A stretch of DNA of 64,000 nt from Saprospiraceae bacterium (GTDB lineage Bacteria > Bacteroidota > Bacteroidia > Chitinophagales > Saprospiraceae): NCBI GenBank assembly GCA_030729925.1, contig JANQWK010000086.1:1-64000 (forward strand), in the 5' to 3' direction. This document shows positions 52,346-61,890 of the stretch, piece after piece. The position numbers and the translations under genes are program-made. How positions within the stretch are numbered: the stretch's first letter is position 1; each line of letters starts with the position of its first letter. The notes beneath the pieces were generated by a model that worked only from the letters and a program-made list of their open reading frames with translations, did not search any database and was not told where the DNA came from.

Positions 52346-54007
52346 ATGTCAAGCATCAATAAATATCTATACAAAAGCCTGTTTCTGCTGATTCCGGCAC
52401 TCCTCGTGCTCTCGTCCTGCGAAGAGGAGGAGGTGTACGAGCAGACCCGCTTGTTCAGACCCGTACTGAACGAACAACTTCGGGCAGAATTGAATACGAT
52501 TATCGTAAATATGGGCAAAATGAAGGAGGTGAGCTCTTATACCCTCGAGGTGAGCCGGGATACCTTCCAAACCATAGACTACCTGATCGAGACGACCGAA
52601 AATTACGTGGAGATCAATGCCACACTACTGAATGGCGAGGAATTGCTCTGGAATACCTTGTACCAGGTGCGCGCTACCGCTCATGCGAATGACCCCATCT
52701 ACGATAGCAAGCCCTCCGATCTGGGCAATGTGCGTACAGAACGTTTTCCTTCTATCCTGAATGTACCTACCAGTGCAGATGTGATTGACAGAGCTGCCCG
52801 GGTGACCTGGCAGCCGGTAGGGGCACAAATTACCGCAATCAAGGTGTTTGCGATTACAGATGCCCGCCTTTCCAACCCTTTGAGAGCGCGTGAAGTGAGC
52901 GCCGAGGAACACGCAGCCGGCTTGGCAATCGTGAGCGGACTGGAACCGCTTACGAGCTATCAACTGGCGATCTATAGCGGCGCGACCTTGAGAGGCTGGG
53001 AAACCTACACTACCAAAGAGGGAAGTATTGATCTCAACGATCCATTGGTGATTAACCTGACCGAAAGCGAGGATCCCGATGCGGTGATCAATGCCGTGGC
53101 AACGGCAAGTGAAGGACAGATTATCGTGGTGAAAAAAGGAGTGGTGTATAACCTGCCTAGTGTGCCCCTGGATAAGTCTATCACGATCAGAGGTTCGCAG
53201 GGCTTTGGCTCGGAAAAGGCAGTGCTCTACACCACAGGCAACTGGAACATCGCCGGAGGAGCGACAGTAGATCACGTGCGCTTTATTGACCTGGAATTGC
53301 GCGGGGCAGATATCGGTGGCGATTATGTGTTCAATCCCAGCAATTCCGATCCTACTTATATCAACGAACTGACTTTCGACGATTGTATCCTCAATAATTT
53401 CAGAGGGATCATTCGGATCCGCTCTAAAGTGTTTTTGAACAATTATACGATCAACAATTCGATCGTATATCGCCTAGGCGGCTACGGGATCATTACGACC
53501 GATACCGATGGCGATGGCAATGCAGCGGTCAACAATATCTATCTGACCAACAGCACGTTCAGCAAGATCAATTCTTTCATGACCTCGCGCCAGAATGCCC
53601 AGTCTATTGTGATTGACGGATGTACGATGAGCGAGCTGGCTTCTCCCGATGGAATTGTATTCCGCTGGAGAGGCACGGACGGCGAGCGCAGCAATGTGCT
53701 CAACGGAATCAGCATCACGAATACCATCTGGGGACCGGCATGGGATGATGCACAGTCCGGTAAACTGAGCGTGCGCGGTATTTACGATGGACTGGAAGCT
53801 ACCAGCTTCAATATTGTGAATACTTACGCGACCAGCGATTTTAGTTTTACACCCGGCTCTGAGATCCCCGGATTTCCTGCTTTGAACTACAGCGGTACGC
53901 CCACAGACCTCTGGGTGGATCCGGCCAACCTGGATTTCAATTTCAAAGATTCCGGTTTTGCCGGCAAATTTGATACCGGCGATCCGCGCTGGCGCGCAAA
54001 ATTGTAA
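52346..54007 (+). CDS. DUF4957/DUF5123-type beta-helix surface lipoprotein
   Basis: A 553-residue lipoprotein (lipobox LSSC, Cys25). Two fibronectin type III-like sandwiches (about 35-235) are followed by a parallel beta-helix (about 250-550) with repeated short strands ending in Asn/Asp (FDDCILNNFRGIIRI, IVIDGCTMSELASPDGIVF). The end is a DUF5123-like TDLWVDPANLDFNFKD...DPRWR. Such proteins sit in the SusE position of homogalacturonan loci and likely bind pectin at the surface. No clear lyase active site is seen, so binding is more likely than catalysis. Confidence 0.82.
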   Translation: MSSINKYLYKSLFLLIPALLVLSSCEEEEVYEQTRLFRPVLNEQLRAELNTIIVNMGKMKEVSSYTLEVSRDTFQTIDYLIETTENYVEINATLLNGEELLWNTLYQVRATAHANDPIYDSKPSDLGNVRTERFPSILNVPTSADVIDRAARVTWQPVGAQITAIKVFAITDARLSNPLRAREVSAEEHAAGLAIVSGLEPLTSYQLAIYSGATLRGWETYTTKEGSIDLNDPLVINLTESEDPDAVINAVATASEGQIIVVKKGVVYNLPSVPLDKSITIRGSQGFGSEKAVLYTTGNWNIAGGATVDHVRFIDLELRGADIGGDYVFNPSNSDPTYINELTFDDCILNNFRGIIRIRSKVFLNNYTINNSIVYRLGGYGIITTDTDGDGNAAVNNIYLTNSTFSKINSFMTSRQNAQSIVIDGCTMSELASPDGIVFRWRGTDGERSNVLNGISITNTIWGPAWDDAQSGKLSVRGIYDGLEATSFNIVNTYATSDFSFTPGSEIPGFPALNYSGTPTDLWVDPANLDFNFKDSGFAGKFDTGDPRWRAKL

Positions 54008-54082
54008 AGTAGCGGCTTTTTGTATAAAACATGGGGTATGGTTGGCATTTCAGCCATACCCCCTTTTAATTTCCCAATGACC

Positions 54083-55540
54083 ATGAAAGTTTTTGCACTT
54101 ACTCCAATCGTTTTCCTGCTGAGCTTTTGTACGGCCAGCTACCAGGCGATAATGCCTTCTGTAGGTACGCCACAGCACTTGATTCCAATGGAGGAACCGG
54201 CACTTGCCTTTCCCGGCGCGGAGGGTTTTGGCCGATATACGAGTGGAGGAAGGGGAGGACGGGTATTGTTTGTGACCAATCTGAACGACGATGGGCCGGG
54301 CAGTTTGCGGGAAGCAATAAAAGCCAAGGGGCCTCGGTATATCTTGTTTCGGGTATCGGGCACGATCCGGCTGAAGTCGAGGTTGCCCATCAACAACGGA
54401 GATGTGACCATCGCAGGACAGACTGCTCCGGGCGATGGCATTACGATTGCAGATTATCCGGTAGCGATCAGCGCCGATAATGTGGTTATCCGTTTTTTGC
54501 GCTTTCGGATGGGCGATGCAGCCGCACAAGAGGCAGATGCGCTTGGCGGACGCTTTCAAAAGAATATTATGATTGACCACTGCTCGGTGAGCTGGTCCAC
54601 CGACGAGGGATTGTCGCTCTACAATAATGAAAATACTACCGTACAGTGGACCTTCATCACGGAAAGTCTGCGCAATTCGGTTCACGATAAAGGCGCCCAC
54701 GGCTATGGGGGGATATGGGGAGGCCGATTCGCTTCTTTCCACCACAACCTGCTGGCCCACCACGATAGCCGCAACCCCCGATTAGGGGAGGAGGCCGGTT
54801 CTGCTTTTGCCCTGAGCGATCTGGTTGACTTGAGAAACAATGTGATCTACAACTGGGGCGGAAATACCTGCTATGGCGGGGAGGCGATGAATGTGAATAT
54901 CGTCAATTGCTATTACAAACCCGGTCCGGCTTCTAAAAATAAGGAGCGGATCGTGGCGATTGACAAGAATACCAAGGAAGGGACGGCTATTTTCGGGACA
55001 TGGGGGAAATATTTCGTGAGCGGGAATGTTGTTGAGGGGAGTGAGCGGGCTACTGCCGACAACTGGACCTACGGGGTGTTCAACCAGTTTAGCAGCAAGT
55101 ACGGCACCTTGTCCGAAGCAGAAAAGGCAGCCATCCGACAGTCAGCTCCGCATCCGGTGCAGGGCAATGTGACTACCCATACCGCAGAGGCGGCCTATGA
55201 AAAGGTATTGGCCCTGGGCGGTGCTTCGCTGGTACGGGATGCGATTGACGAACGGATTGTGTCTGAGGTGCGCAATGGCAGCTTTACGCACCCAGGGTCC
55301 AATGGCAGCGGCAAGGGGATTATTGATAGCCAGGCAGATGTAGGGGCCTGGCCCGAACTGGAATCGCTTCCGGCACCTAAAGATAGTTCGGGCGATGGCA
55401 TGCCGGACGACTGGAAACGCGCCAAACAGCTCGACCCGGACAAGTTTGAGGCCAATGGAAGAAACCTGAGTACCGTGTATGACAATATAGAGGTTTATAT
55501 CAATTTCCTGGTGAGCGCTATTGTTGCCCAACAATCCTAA
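54083..55540 (+). CDS. Pectate lyase family 1, second copy
   Basis: A 485-residue enzyme; the frame opens at 54020 but the ATG at 54083 gives a signal sequence (MKVFALTPIVFLLSFC). The PL1 beta-helix starts FPGAEGFGRYTSGGRGGRVLFV, continues with IMIDHCSVSWSTDEGLSLYNN (calcium/active region) and HHDSRNPRLGEEAGSAFALSDLVDLRNNVIYNW. The tail DSSGDGMPDDWKRAKQLDPDKF is the Asp-rich motif often found at the end of bacterial pectate lyases. Unlike the first PL1 it lacks a T9SS domain. Cys16 might be lipidated, but the lipobox LSFC is poor. PL10 fusion follows after 5 bases. Confidence 0.92.
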   Translation: MKVFALTPIVFLLSFCTASYQAIMPSVGTPQHLIPMEEPALAFPGAEGFGRYTSGGRGGRVLFVTNLNDDGPGSLREAIKAKGPRYILFRVSGTIRLKSRLPINNGDVTIAGQTAPGDGITIADYPVAISADNVVIRFLRFRMGDAAAQEADALGGRFQKNIMIDHCSVSWSTDEGLSLYNNENTTVQWTFITESLRNSVHDKGAHGYGGIWGGRFASFHHNLLAHHDSRNPRLGEEAGSAFALSDLVDLRNNVIYNWGGNTCYGGEAMNVNIVNCYYKPGPASKNKERIVAIDKNTKEGTAIFGTWGKYFVSGNVVEGSERATADNWTYGVFNQFSSKYGTLSEAEKAAIRQSAPHPVQGNVTTHTAEAAYEKVLALGGASLVRDAIDERIVSEVRNGSFTHPGSNGSGKGIIDSQADVGAWPELESLPAPKDSSGDGMPDDWKRAKQLDPDKFEANGRNLSTVYDNIEVYINFLVSAIVAQQS

Positions 55541-55545
55541 AGCTT

Positions 55546-57477
55546 ATGATAAGGACGCTTTTACTGAGTTGTTTTGCGGTGCTGCACCTGTCGGCACAGG
55601 AGACTATCCCTCGCGATACTTCCTACACCATCCACAGCAATTTTGTCAAACAAGCCAAATATTTTCCATTTGTGACACCCATCGAGGAACAGTGGTTCCC
55701 GGAAGTGGCGGAATTCCGTTCACAGGTGTACAAACAAATAAACGGGCGCAAATTGACCCTGGATGTGTTTGCGCCTACACCATCAACCGGTAGTTTGTCA
55801 CCCGGTCTGCTCCTGATCCACGGAGGGGGCTGGAGTTCGGGATCCAAAGCCCACATGGTTCCCCTGGCACAGGAACTGGCGGCGCGGGGTTATGTAGCAG
55901 TAGCAGTGGAGTACCGCCTCAGCCCGGAAGCAGTTTTCCCGGCAGGGGTGGAAGACTTGAGGGAGTCGGTGCGCTGGATGCGGGCACACGCCGCTGAATA
56001 TGGAATGGATCCGAACAAAATTGCCGTGTTGGGCTGTTCGGCGGGGGCACAATTGGCCTCTTTGCTGGGTACCCTTAACGGGAAAACCAATTTTGAAGGG
56101 CCCACAGCTTTTCCGGGGCTGTCGGCCGATGTACAGGCGGTATTGAATATTGATGGTATCGTGTCTTTTGTGCACGCAGAAGCAAGTGCCGAGGGCAAAG
56201 CCAGCGCGACCTGGCTGGGCGGTACCCGGGAGGAAGCCTGGGAGACCTGGAAAGCAGCTTCTCCCATGGAATATACGGATGCAGCTACGCCTCCTTTTTT
56301 GTTTGTCAACAGCTCCCACCCCCGCTTTCACGCAGGCAGGGATGATTTCATACGACAACTCAATCAGTTCGGAACCTACAGCCGGGTACACACCATTGAG
56401 GGATCCCCCCATGGCTTCTGGTTGTTGCACCCCTGGTTTGCCGTTACCCTGCGGCAGGTGCAAGATTTCATGGAGACCATCTTTGGTCCGGCAGGTCTGG
56501 ATCCGGTAGCCGGGCGCATGCTGCTCTGGCAAACCCCGGAGGGCGGCTGGCCAAAGTCGTATTTTACCCCCGATAGGAAAGAAATCAAAATAGACTATCA
56601 ACAACCCCTCAGCAGGGAACTGCTGGCCGAACTCGAGGCCGGTACTATCCGGAAAATTCCAACTTACGATAATTATGCTACCAGCAAAGAGATTCGTTAT
56701 CTGGTGCGCGCCTTCGGCAAAACCGGTAATCGGACGTATCTTCTGGCCGCAGAAAGGGGGATTCAGTACATCCTCGACGGACAGTATCCGGACAGTGGCG
56801 GTTGGCCTCAGTTTTTTCCCCTGCGGGAAGGGTATTACAGTCATATTACCTACAATGACAATGCTATGGTCAATAACCTGAACATCCTGTTCGATATCGT
56901 CCATGGAAAAAACGGGTTTGACGCGGTTCGACCGGAACTGGTCGCTCCTGCCAAAGCGGCACTCGAAAAGGGCATTGACTGCATCCTGAATACGCAGATC
57001 CGGAAAGACGGGGAGCTGATGGTCTGGTGCGCCCAGCACGACCGCTTCACCCTGGAACCTGCCCAGGCACGGTCTTTCGAACTTGCCTCCTACAGCGGAA
57101 TGGAATCAGCGGGCATTGTTCGCTTTCTGATGCGCTTGCCCGATCCTTCGGAAAAAATCCAGATCGCCATCCGACAAGCCCTCCGGTGGTTTGAATCCAC
57201 CAAAATAATGGGCTATTCCTATCAACTGATCACCACTCCTGATGGTGCTCGCGATCGCTTTCTGTTACCTGATCCTGGAGCGGTGTCCTGGGGCAGGTTT
57301 TACGACCTGGAGACCAATCTCCCCTTTGTTTGTGGTCGCAATGGGGTCAAAAAAGCCACTGTTGGCGAGATCGAGCGCGAACGCCGAATTGGCTACGGTT
57401 GGTACGGCGATTGGGCAAAAGATCTCGTTTCACCCCGTGCTAAGCTCTCCACATACTCGGAAGGAGAGAGGCCGTAG
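55546..57477 (+). CDS. Alpha/beta-hydrolase esterase fused to PL10 pectate lyase
   Basis: A 643-residue secreted two-domain enzyme with a signal peptide (MIRTLLLSCFAVLHLSAQ). The N-terminal half (about 60-305) is an alpha/beta hydrolase: oxyanion HGGGW (92-96), nucleophile Ser165 in GCSAG, and His289 in GSPHGFWLL. The C-terminal half (about 315-640) is PL10: WQTPEGGWPKSYF, then GGWPQFFPLREGYYSHITYN (Trp420) and NDNAMVNNLNILFD. It could deacetylate or demethylate pectin and then cleave it. It shares 85 bases at its 3' end with the convergent regulator. CE8-PL10 fusions are better known; the hydrolase here is of a different fold. Confidence 0.9.
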   Translation: MIRTLLLSCFAVLHLSAQETIPRDTSYTIHSNFVKQAKYFPFVTPIEEQWFPEVAEFRSQVYKQINGRKLTLDVFAPTPSTGSLSPGLLLIHGGGWSSGSKAHMVPLAQELAARGYVAVAVEYRLSPEAVFPAGVEDLRESVRWMRAHAAEYGMDPNKIAVLGCSAGAQLASLLGTLNGKTNFEGPTAFPGLSADVQAVLNIDGIVSFVHAEASAEGKASATWLGGTREEAWETWKAASPMEYTDAATPPFLFVNSSHPRFHAGRDDFIRQLNQFGTYSRVHTIEGSPHGFWLLHPWFAVTLRQVQDFMETIFGPAGLDPVAGRMLLWQTPEGGWPKSYFTPDRKEIKIDYQQPLSRELLAELEAGTIRKIPTYDNYATSKEIRYLVRAFGKTGNRTYLLAAERGIQYILDGQYPDSGGWPQFFPLREGYYSHITYNDNAMVNNLNILFDIVHGKNGFDAVRPELVAPAKAALEKGIDCILNTQIRKDGELMVWCAQHDRFTLEPAQARSFELASYSGMESAGIVRFLMRLPDPSEKIQIAIRQALRWFESTKIMGYSYQLITTPDGARDRFLLPDPGAVSWGRFYDLETNLPFVCGRNGVKKATVGEIERERRIGYGWYGDWAKDLVSPRAKLSTYSEGERP

Positions 57478-60400
57478 ATTTTCTTGAAGGCTCGGCTAAA
57501 CGAATTGGGGAGATCGTAGCCCACCATGTAAGCCACTTCGGAGATGTTGGCTTTGTTTTGTTGCAGGAGGTCTTTGGCCCGTTTAAGCCGGTAGGTTTTG
57601 AGCAGCTCCACGGGTTTTTTGCCGGTGAGTTGCTTTACCTTGCGGATAAAGTGCATGTGACTGAGGTTGACCATTTCGCACATCTTATTGACGTTGAACT
57701 CGGCATCCATGATGTGTTCCTCCATGATTTCCACGATGCGGTGGAGGAGTTCTTCGTCCGGGGAGGTCAGTTTGACCGCTTTGGGGGTCAGGGCAAACTC
57801 GCGGTTAAATTTATCCCATAGCTGGCGCCGCTGGCTGAGCAGGTTTTCGATGCGGATTTCGAGCAATTCAGGATTAAAAGGCTTGACGATATAATCATCG
57901 GCTCCCGTCTCGTAGCCATCCATCAGGTGTTCTTCGAGACCTTTTGCGGTGAGTAGCACCACGGGTATATGGCTCGTGTTGAGATCAGATTTCAGCTGGT
58001 TGCAAAACTCCAGTCCGTCCATTTCGGGCATCATCACATCGCTGAGGATGAGGTCAACCGGATGATTTCTGGCAATTTGCAGTCCTTCCCGTCCGTTGAT
58101 TGCTTTCAGGATGCGGTATTTGCTGCCCAGGAGATTTCCCAGAAAATCGAGCATATCGGGATTGTCTTCGACCAATAACAGTCGGGGAGTTTGCTCGTTA
58201 TCGGTGGCTGCTGTGCCATGTTGTTTCCTGTTTTGAGGGACACTCAACTGCCGGACATCCCATCCCGAAAGATGGGCGGGAGCGGGCAAATCGGCAGGTC
58301 GCTCTACGGATTCCAGCAGGGCGGGGAGGGTTACCTGGAAAGTAGTACCCTTGCCTTCTTCGCTCCAGACATCAATCTGACCCTGGTGGAGGTTGACCAG
58401 GTCTTTGATGTAGGACAATCCGATCCCCGAACTATGGTCCTGCTGCCCCGAGCTGTAATACCGCTCAAAAATCCGTTCCAGTTTCCTCGGCGCAATGCCC
58501 TGTCCGGTATCTGCCACGCTAAGCACAAACGCCTTGCCTTCTATTCGGGTGGCATTGTCCTCCCGGAGGCTAATGGCAATTTTACCCCCTTCCGGTGTAT
58601 GTTTGAAGGCGTTGGACAGAAGATTGGCTACAATTTTTTCGACCTTGTCGGCATCAAAAACAGCGAGCGCGTTATGACACTGGTTGTCAAAGCTCAGGTG
58701 AATGTGCTTTTCCCGTGCAAGCTCCTGGAACAGTTGCATGATTTCTTCCAGGAACTGAGCCAGGTTGCCTTTTGAAGGATCCAGTTCGAGCGTGTTCTCT
58801 TCAATTCTGCGCATTTCCAGCAGTTGGTTGATCAGGATGAGCAGCCTGGAAGCATTGCGTTCGATGATATCGAGCAGGGGAGTCTGGCTACCCGGACCGG
58901 AGCGGCGCAACTGCGACACCGGCCCGAGGATCAGCGTCAGGGGCGTGCGCAGCTCGTGGGAGATGTTGGTAAAGAAATTAATTTTGGAACGGGAGAGCGC
59001 TTCCACCTGTGCCACCATTTCTTCCAGTTGGTCGCGCTGGTGCTGGATTTCCAGATTCTGGCATTCCAGATTCTGGTTGCTCTGTTCGAGTGCTTTTTTC
59101 TGAAGGAGAATCTGTTGTTGCTGGGTCAGGACTTGTGAATTTTTTTCCTGCAGCTGGGCATTGATCCTATTCAGAGAAACGTTGAGTCGCTCCAGTTTTT
59201 GTTTTTTGGTGATGATCCGGTATTCAAATATGCCGATGGTTAGCAAAAAGACCAGCATGAGGCCGATAAACCACGATTGCTGCCATACGGGCGGGTGGAC
59301 CAAAAAGCGAATCACCACCGGAGTGGGATCCACATTGAAGTCCATGTCGCGGGCTCGCACTTCCAGGGTGTATTGTCCGCTGCGCAGATCCATAAAAGAA
59401 TGATGGGTAGCCGAAGTGTAAGGCGACCATTCACCGCCGTTGAGGCGATACGAAAAAAGGAGTCTTTCGTCCGGGGTGTCGCCAAAGTAATCTTCGCCCG
59501 ACCAACTGACCAACATATTGCCTTGCGCAGAAACCTCCTCACTGAACAAATCCACAGAAGTTTCGGGGTGGTTGTTGTCGGGCAGGTAGCGGTAGGTCAC
59601 AAAACCATCGCTCATCTCCGTGCTGATTTTGTTGTAGGTAAAAGCCCTGCGCTTCCATTCCCGGGACGACTTATTGATCCAGATGGCGCCGTCCTGGCTG
59701 CGGGCGAGATGGCCCCCCTCGTGGCTCATGGTCATTTCCGGCGGAAAGACCTGATTGACCCAACCCTGCCCGTCGAAATGCGAAATGTCATTTTCAGTGG
59801 CCGCCCATATCGAACCGGGGCCGTCGGCATACAGACTGATAATGGTGTTGCTGGAAAGGCCGGATTCGGTATCAAATTTTTGCCAGGTTTTTCCATCGTA
59901 AATGAAAATGCCATAAAACCGTGAACCTGCAACCAACATACCGGGAGTACTGCTTACGATATTGATGTATTGCCTAAGGTCGTGCTGCTCGGGTCGGCCC
60001 CATTGTTGTCCATCGTAATAAAACAGGTTCCCCCCGCCGATCCAAATCCGCCCATCGGGCGATTGCGCAACGCCATAGGCATTGGACTGGGTAAGCCCGT
60101 TTTGGTTGTACCGGTGATAGACCCACTCCTGGTTGGCCGTCCCCGGATGCTTTAGTTGGAGCACGCCGCCAAATTGACCCTTCTCTCTAAAAAAGTCCAC
60201 GCTTCCTCCAAACCAGATCGAACCATCCGACGCTTCAAAAACCGCCCGATAATCTATGCCCCAGGACAAGTTGGGGTGCGTCTCCGTAACCCAGTGATCG
60301 CCATCAAGGTAAGCCGTAGCGGCTACGCCGTTGTGCGAACCTGCTGCCCAAACCGTCCCCTTGCTGCTCACCAAAACCTTCACGGGGGCATTCATCAGCC

Positions 60401-61616
60401 CATCTTCAGCGTCATACGCGAGCCAGGTATCTTCCGTTTGGCGAATGACGCGGCCATGTACATCCAGAAAATACCGCACCCCGGAGCGGGTATCGCATTG
60501 GAAATTCAGGTTGCGGTAACTTTCCCAACGACTGGAGGAGTAGTCGAGCCGAAAAATCTTGGAGCGGTAGCCGCCTATCCAGATATGCCTGAGCCGACTT
60601 TCGGTGAGGAGCAGTCGGCTCGCCGGAATTTTAAACTCGGGCGACTTGTACTGTTCCCACTGCTCGTTTTTCCAGGTCAGCAGTTTGCCCAGCATCCCGA
60701 TCCAAATGGTGCCGTCCGTAGTCTGGATAATGTCTGTCGTATATTCATCGCCGCCAAACCTGTCGCTCAGCTCAATGTAATCCCAGCGCCCCTGGTTGTA
60801 GCGGTGCAGACCAACATGGGTGGAAGTGTTGATCATCCAGATGCTGCCATCCTGGGCCCGAAGAAACTTCTGGGTTTCCCCAAAGCCGGGAGAAGTTTTT
60901 CCGGGCTCGATCACGGTGTAGTTGTCTAGTTCCCGGTCGGAAAGATCTGCCAGGTCGAAGGCAATCACCCTGCTGATATTGCTGAGGGTAATGCTCATCC
61001 ACACCTGTGAGGGAGACACTTCTATCATATCAGAAATGTCGAGAAAATTTTCCTCCCCCAGAATGCTTTTGGGCAGCACCAGCCAGGAAGCCTGGGGCAA
61101 GTGACTTGCGAGCGCTTCCTTATTGTGAGCAGAGGTAATGACCCGGAGCGCGCCATCGGCCTGGATTTCAAACATCCCGATATGGGAGCTGAGCATCAGG
61201 CTTCCATTGGAAAGTTCCCGAATCTGCCGGTAGCCAATGTGAAGACCGGCTGTCGAGAAAACTTTTTCCCAGCGGGATCCTTTATAGACATACAATCCCG
61301 CTGCAGTACCCGCATAGATATTGCCATTTTTTGCGGCATACACCTGTTCTACCGGACTCGCCGGCAAACCGTCTTTCTCTTGGTGCCATTTCCAGGCGTA
61401 ACCGTCATATTCCACAACCCCATCGTTGACCCCAAACCAAACCACCCCGTTTTGATCTTCCACAATACTGCTGACTCCCTTTCCTTCCAGTTCGGGAAAA
61501 TGTCGCCACCGCCAGCTTTCGGTCAGGGGATTGATGATTTCCGGCTGAAAGGCTTGGGCAGCGGAAAGCAGACCGCAGGAGAACAACAGGTGAAGTAAAA
61601 CAATGGCGTAGCGCAT
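57393..61616 (-). CDS. Hybrid two-component system regulator (HTCS)
   Basis: Single-chain sensor and transcription activator, likely of the pectin genes. The 1407-residue protein has a signal peptide, a periplasmic two-component-regulator propeller (about 30-690), a Y_Y_Y domain (about 700-770), a membrane helix from about 782 to 802 and a long Gln-rich coiled coil (about 805-875). The kinase part has HELRTP with His887 and ATPase motifs NLLSNAFKHTPEGG and DTGQGIAP. A receiver follows (VEDNPDM..., Asp1193), and an AraC-type HTH at about 1290-1395. It is divergent from GH28 and convergent with the PL10 fusion. Confidence 0.96.
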   Translation of the reverse strand: MRYAIVLLHLLFSCGLLSAAQAFQPEIINPLTESWRWRHFPELEGKGVSSIVEDQNGVVWFGVNDGVVEYDGYAWKWHQEKDGLPASPVEQVYAAKNGNIYAGTAAGLYVYKGSRWEKVFSTAGLHIGYRQIRELSNGSLMLSSHIGMFEIQADGALRVITSAHNKEALASHLPQASWLVLPKSILGEENFLDISDMIEVSPSQVWMSITLSNISRVIAFDLADLSDRELDNYTVIEPGKTSPGFGETQKFLRAQDGSIWMINTSTHVGLHRYNQGRWDYIELSDRFGGDEYTTDIIQTTDGTIWIGMLGKLLTWKNEQWEQYKSPEFKIPASRLLLTESRLRHIWIGGYRSKIFRLDYSSSRWESYRNLNFQCDTRSGVRYFLDVHGRVIRQTEDTWLAYDAEDGLMNAPVKVLVSSKGTVWAAGSHNGVAATAYLDGDHWVTETHPNLSWGIDYRAVFEASDGSIWFGGSVDFFREKGQFGGVLQLKHPGTANQEWVYHRYNQNGLTQSNAYGVAQSPDGRIWIGGGNLFYYDGQQWGRPEQHDLRQYINIVSSTPGMLVAGSRFYGIFIYDGKTWQKFDTESGLSSNTIISLYADGPGSIWAATENDISHFDGQGWVNQVFPPEMTMSHEGGHLARSQDGAIWINKSSREWKRRAFTYNKISTEMSDGFVTYRYLPDNNHPETSVDLFSEEVSAQGNMLVSWSGEDYFGDTPDERLLFSYRLNGGEWSPYTSATHHSFMDLRSGQYTLEVRARDMDFNVDPTPVVIRFLVHPPVWQQSWFIGLMLVFLLTIGIFEYRIITKKQKLERLNVSLNRINAQLQEKNSQVLTQQQQILLQKKALEQSNQNLECQNLEIQHQRDQLEEMVAQVEALSRSKINFFTNISHELRTPLTLILGPVSQLRRSGPGSQTPLLDIIERNASRLLILINQLLEMRRIEENTLELDPSKGNLAQFLEEIMQLFQELAREKHIHLSFDNQCHNALAVFDADKVEKIVANLLSNAFKHTPEGGKIAISLREDNATRIEGKAFVLSVADTGQGIAPRKLERIFERYYSSGQQDHSSGIGLSYIKDLVNLHQGQIDVWSEEGKGTTFQVTLPALLESVERPADLPAPAHLSGWDVRQLSVPQNRKQHGTAATDNEQTPRLLLVEDNPDMLDFLGNLLGSKYRILKAINGREGLQIARNHPVDLILSDVMMPEMDGLEFCNQLKSDLNTSHIPVVLLTAKGLEEHLMDGYETGADDYIVKPFNPELLEIRIENLLSQRRQLWDKFNREFALTPKAVKLTSPDEELLHRIVEIMEEHIMDAEFNVNKMCEMVNLSHMHFIRKVKQLTGKKPVELLKTYRLKRAKDLLQQNKANISEVAYMVGYDLPNSFSRAFKKIYGLSPSEYVESLARGETRSFAQSPYQP

Positions 61617-61657
61617 GACAATATCTCTGTTTGTTTAGGGCAAGTATCCGTAAATTA

Positions 61658-61665
61658 CAAAAATA
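61658..61665 (-). promoter_or_regulatory. Candidate promoter of the HTCS gene
   Basis: On the minus strand TATTTTTG matches the -7 consensus TAnnTTTG, 41 bases upstream of the ATG, with TTTG 22 bases further upstream (61688-61691) as a possible -33 element. In the other direction, TAATTTTG at 61727-61734 is a weak candidate for the divergent GH28 gene. Confidence 0.4.
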
Positions 61666-61890
61666 GTTTTTTACAATCGGGGCTTAACAAAAATTAGTTG
61701 CCCCGAAGGCCTTATTTGAAGTTCAATAATTTTGTTTTATTCCCGAAAGACCCGCCCAAAAAAAAGGGGGAATGTGAATTTTGGTGGGCAAGTTGTTAAT
61801 TTTTGCGCTATTCCCTTCCTTTTACTTGCTGAACTTGGATCTTCGAATTGGAGTCCCTATCTGGTGTTTTCTGACTGAAAAAATAGGTAT

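Noticed and set aside
54083-55540. Second PL1 as a clear lipoprotein
   Set aside because: The only candidate cysteine (Cys16) sits in LSFC, which is a poor lipobox; an ordinary signal peptide is at least as likely.
55798-57039. 413-codon open frame antisense to the PL10 fusion
   Set aside because: Both catalytic domains are intact on the plus strand; no motif in the antisense product.
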